Of a stretch of DNA of 64,000 nt, positions 63,905 to 64,000 are shown in pieces. The notes beneath the pieces were generated by a model. The model ran no database searches and was not told the origin of the DNA. It saw only the letters and a program-made list of their open reading frames with translations. A program made the translations under genes and the position numbers. Where the stretch lies: contig JABFGG010000001.1 in NCBI GenBank assembly GCA_013112575.1, positions 434,001-498,000 of the forward strand, in the 5' to 3' direction. This DNA is from Chloroflexota bacterium. Its GTDB lineage: Bacteria; Chloroflexota; Anaerolineae; Anaerolineales; UBA11579. Positions within the stretch are counted from its first letter, which is position 1, and each line of letters starts with the position of its first letter.

Positions 63905-64000
63905 ATGCTTCCCGGCCTGAGCGGAAAATCTCCCGAATCGTCTTGCGGCTGGGCTGGGAGGGTTGCATGGATCATAAGTATGAAACAAAATATACATTTG
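63889..64000 (+). CDS. Partial open frame at the right edge
   Basis: An ATG at 63889 overlaps the GT4 end by 16 bases and reads MSDQLNASRPERKISRI, then LRLGWEGCMDHKYETKY, open to the window end. A different frame starting at 63905 also stays open, so the choice rests only on its more protein-like composition. No family can be named from 37 residues. Confidence 0.35.
   Translation, partial: MSDQLNASRPERKISRIVLRLGWEGCMDHKYETKYTF

Overview
This 64 kb window is one long surface-polysaccharide (glycan) biosynthesis and export locus. I see no rRNA, tRNA, CRISPR array or complete mobile element. No marker gene fixes the organism. The family mix (many asparagine-synthetase-like amidotransferases, GT4 and GT-C glycosyltransferases, sulfotransferases, Wzm/Wzt plus Wzx exporters, frequent TTG/GTG starts and overlapping genes) would suit an uncultured bacterium such as an Anaerolineae-type Chloroflexota, but that is an inference.

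Layout. (1) 1-18.0 kb, almost all minus strand and visibly AT-rich: the start of an SDR epimerase, then modules pairing a CgeB-like glycosyltransferase with an AsnB-type amidotransferase. Two of these modules have decayed reciprocally. This region also holds a membrane transglutaminase-like protein, methyltransferases, two sulfotransferases, an SGNH hydrolase and a Wzm/Wzt ABC exporter. (2) 18.0-18.8 kb: a divergent promoter region holding the C-terminal remnant of an IS3-family transposase. (3) 18.8-52.3 kb, plus strand, opening with a more GC-rich block: DegT aminotransferase, Gfo/Idh dehydrogenase and nucleotide-sugar 6-dehydrogenase. These are followed by an acyltransferase, methyltransferases, a five-bladed propeller protein, a Calx-beta/FG-GAP secreted protein, a sulfotransferase, flippase 1, more methyltransferases and glycosyltransferases, a NodB-like deacetylase, an AsnB-GT pair and a UDP-GlcNAc 2-epimerase. 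The block ends with a duplicated set (GT4 plus two giant membrane GT-C-like proteins) around a GT2/DUF354/alpha-barrel trio, then flippase 2. (4) 52.35-56.04 kb, minus strand: TylF-like methyltransferase, AsnB and GT4. (5) 56.4-64 kb, plus strand: GT-C protein, a nucleotidyltransferase/thymidylate-kinase-like fusion, a second P-loop kinase, GT4, then a separate unit with an SDR epimerase, GT4 and the start of another gene.

How it may work together (inference). The DegT, Gfo/Idh, 6-dehydrogenase and 2-epimerase genes recall the Wbp-type route to UDP-2,3-diamino-2,3-dideoxy-uronic acids, or a shorter WecB/WecC route to UDP-ManNAcA. The four intact AsnB proteins, three of them translationally overlapped with a downstream GT, would be well placed to convert uronic acids to uronamides. 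Sulfotransferases, methyltransferases, a deacetylase and a kinase pair suggest a heavily decorated glycan. A DPM1-like GT2 could charge polyprenyl-phosphate for the five GT-C-like membrane proteins. Export could use the ABC pair and/or two Wzx flippases. No clear Wzy polymerase was recognised.

The best candidates for something undescribed are the repeated AsnB-GT modules with reciprocal decay, the GT4/GT-C block duplication, and the nucleotidyltransferase-kinase fusion coupled to a second kinase.
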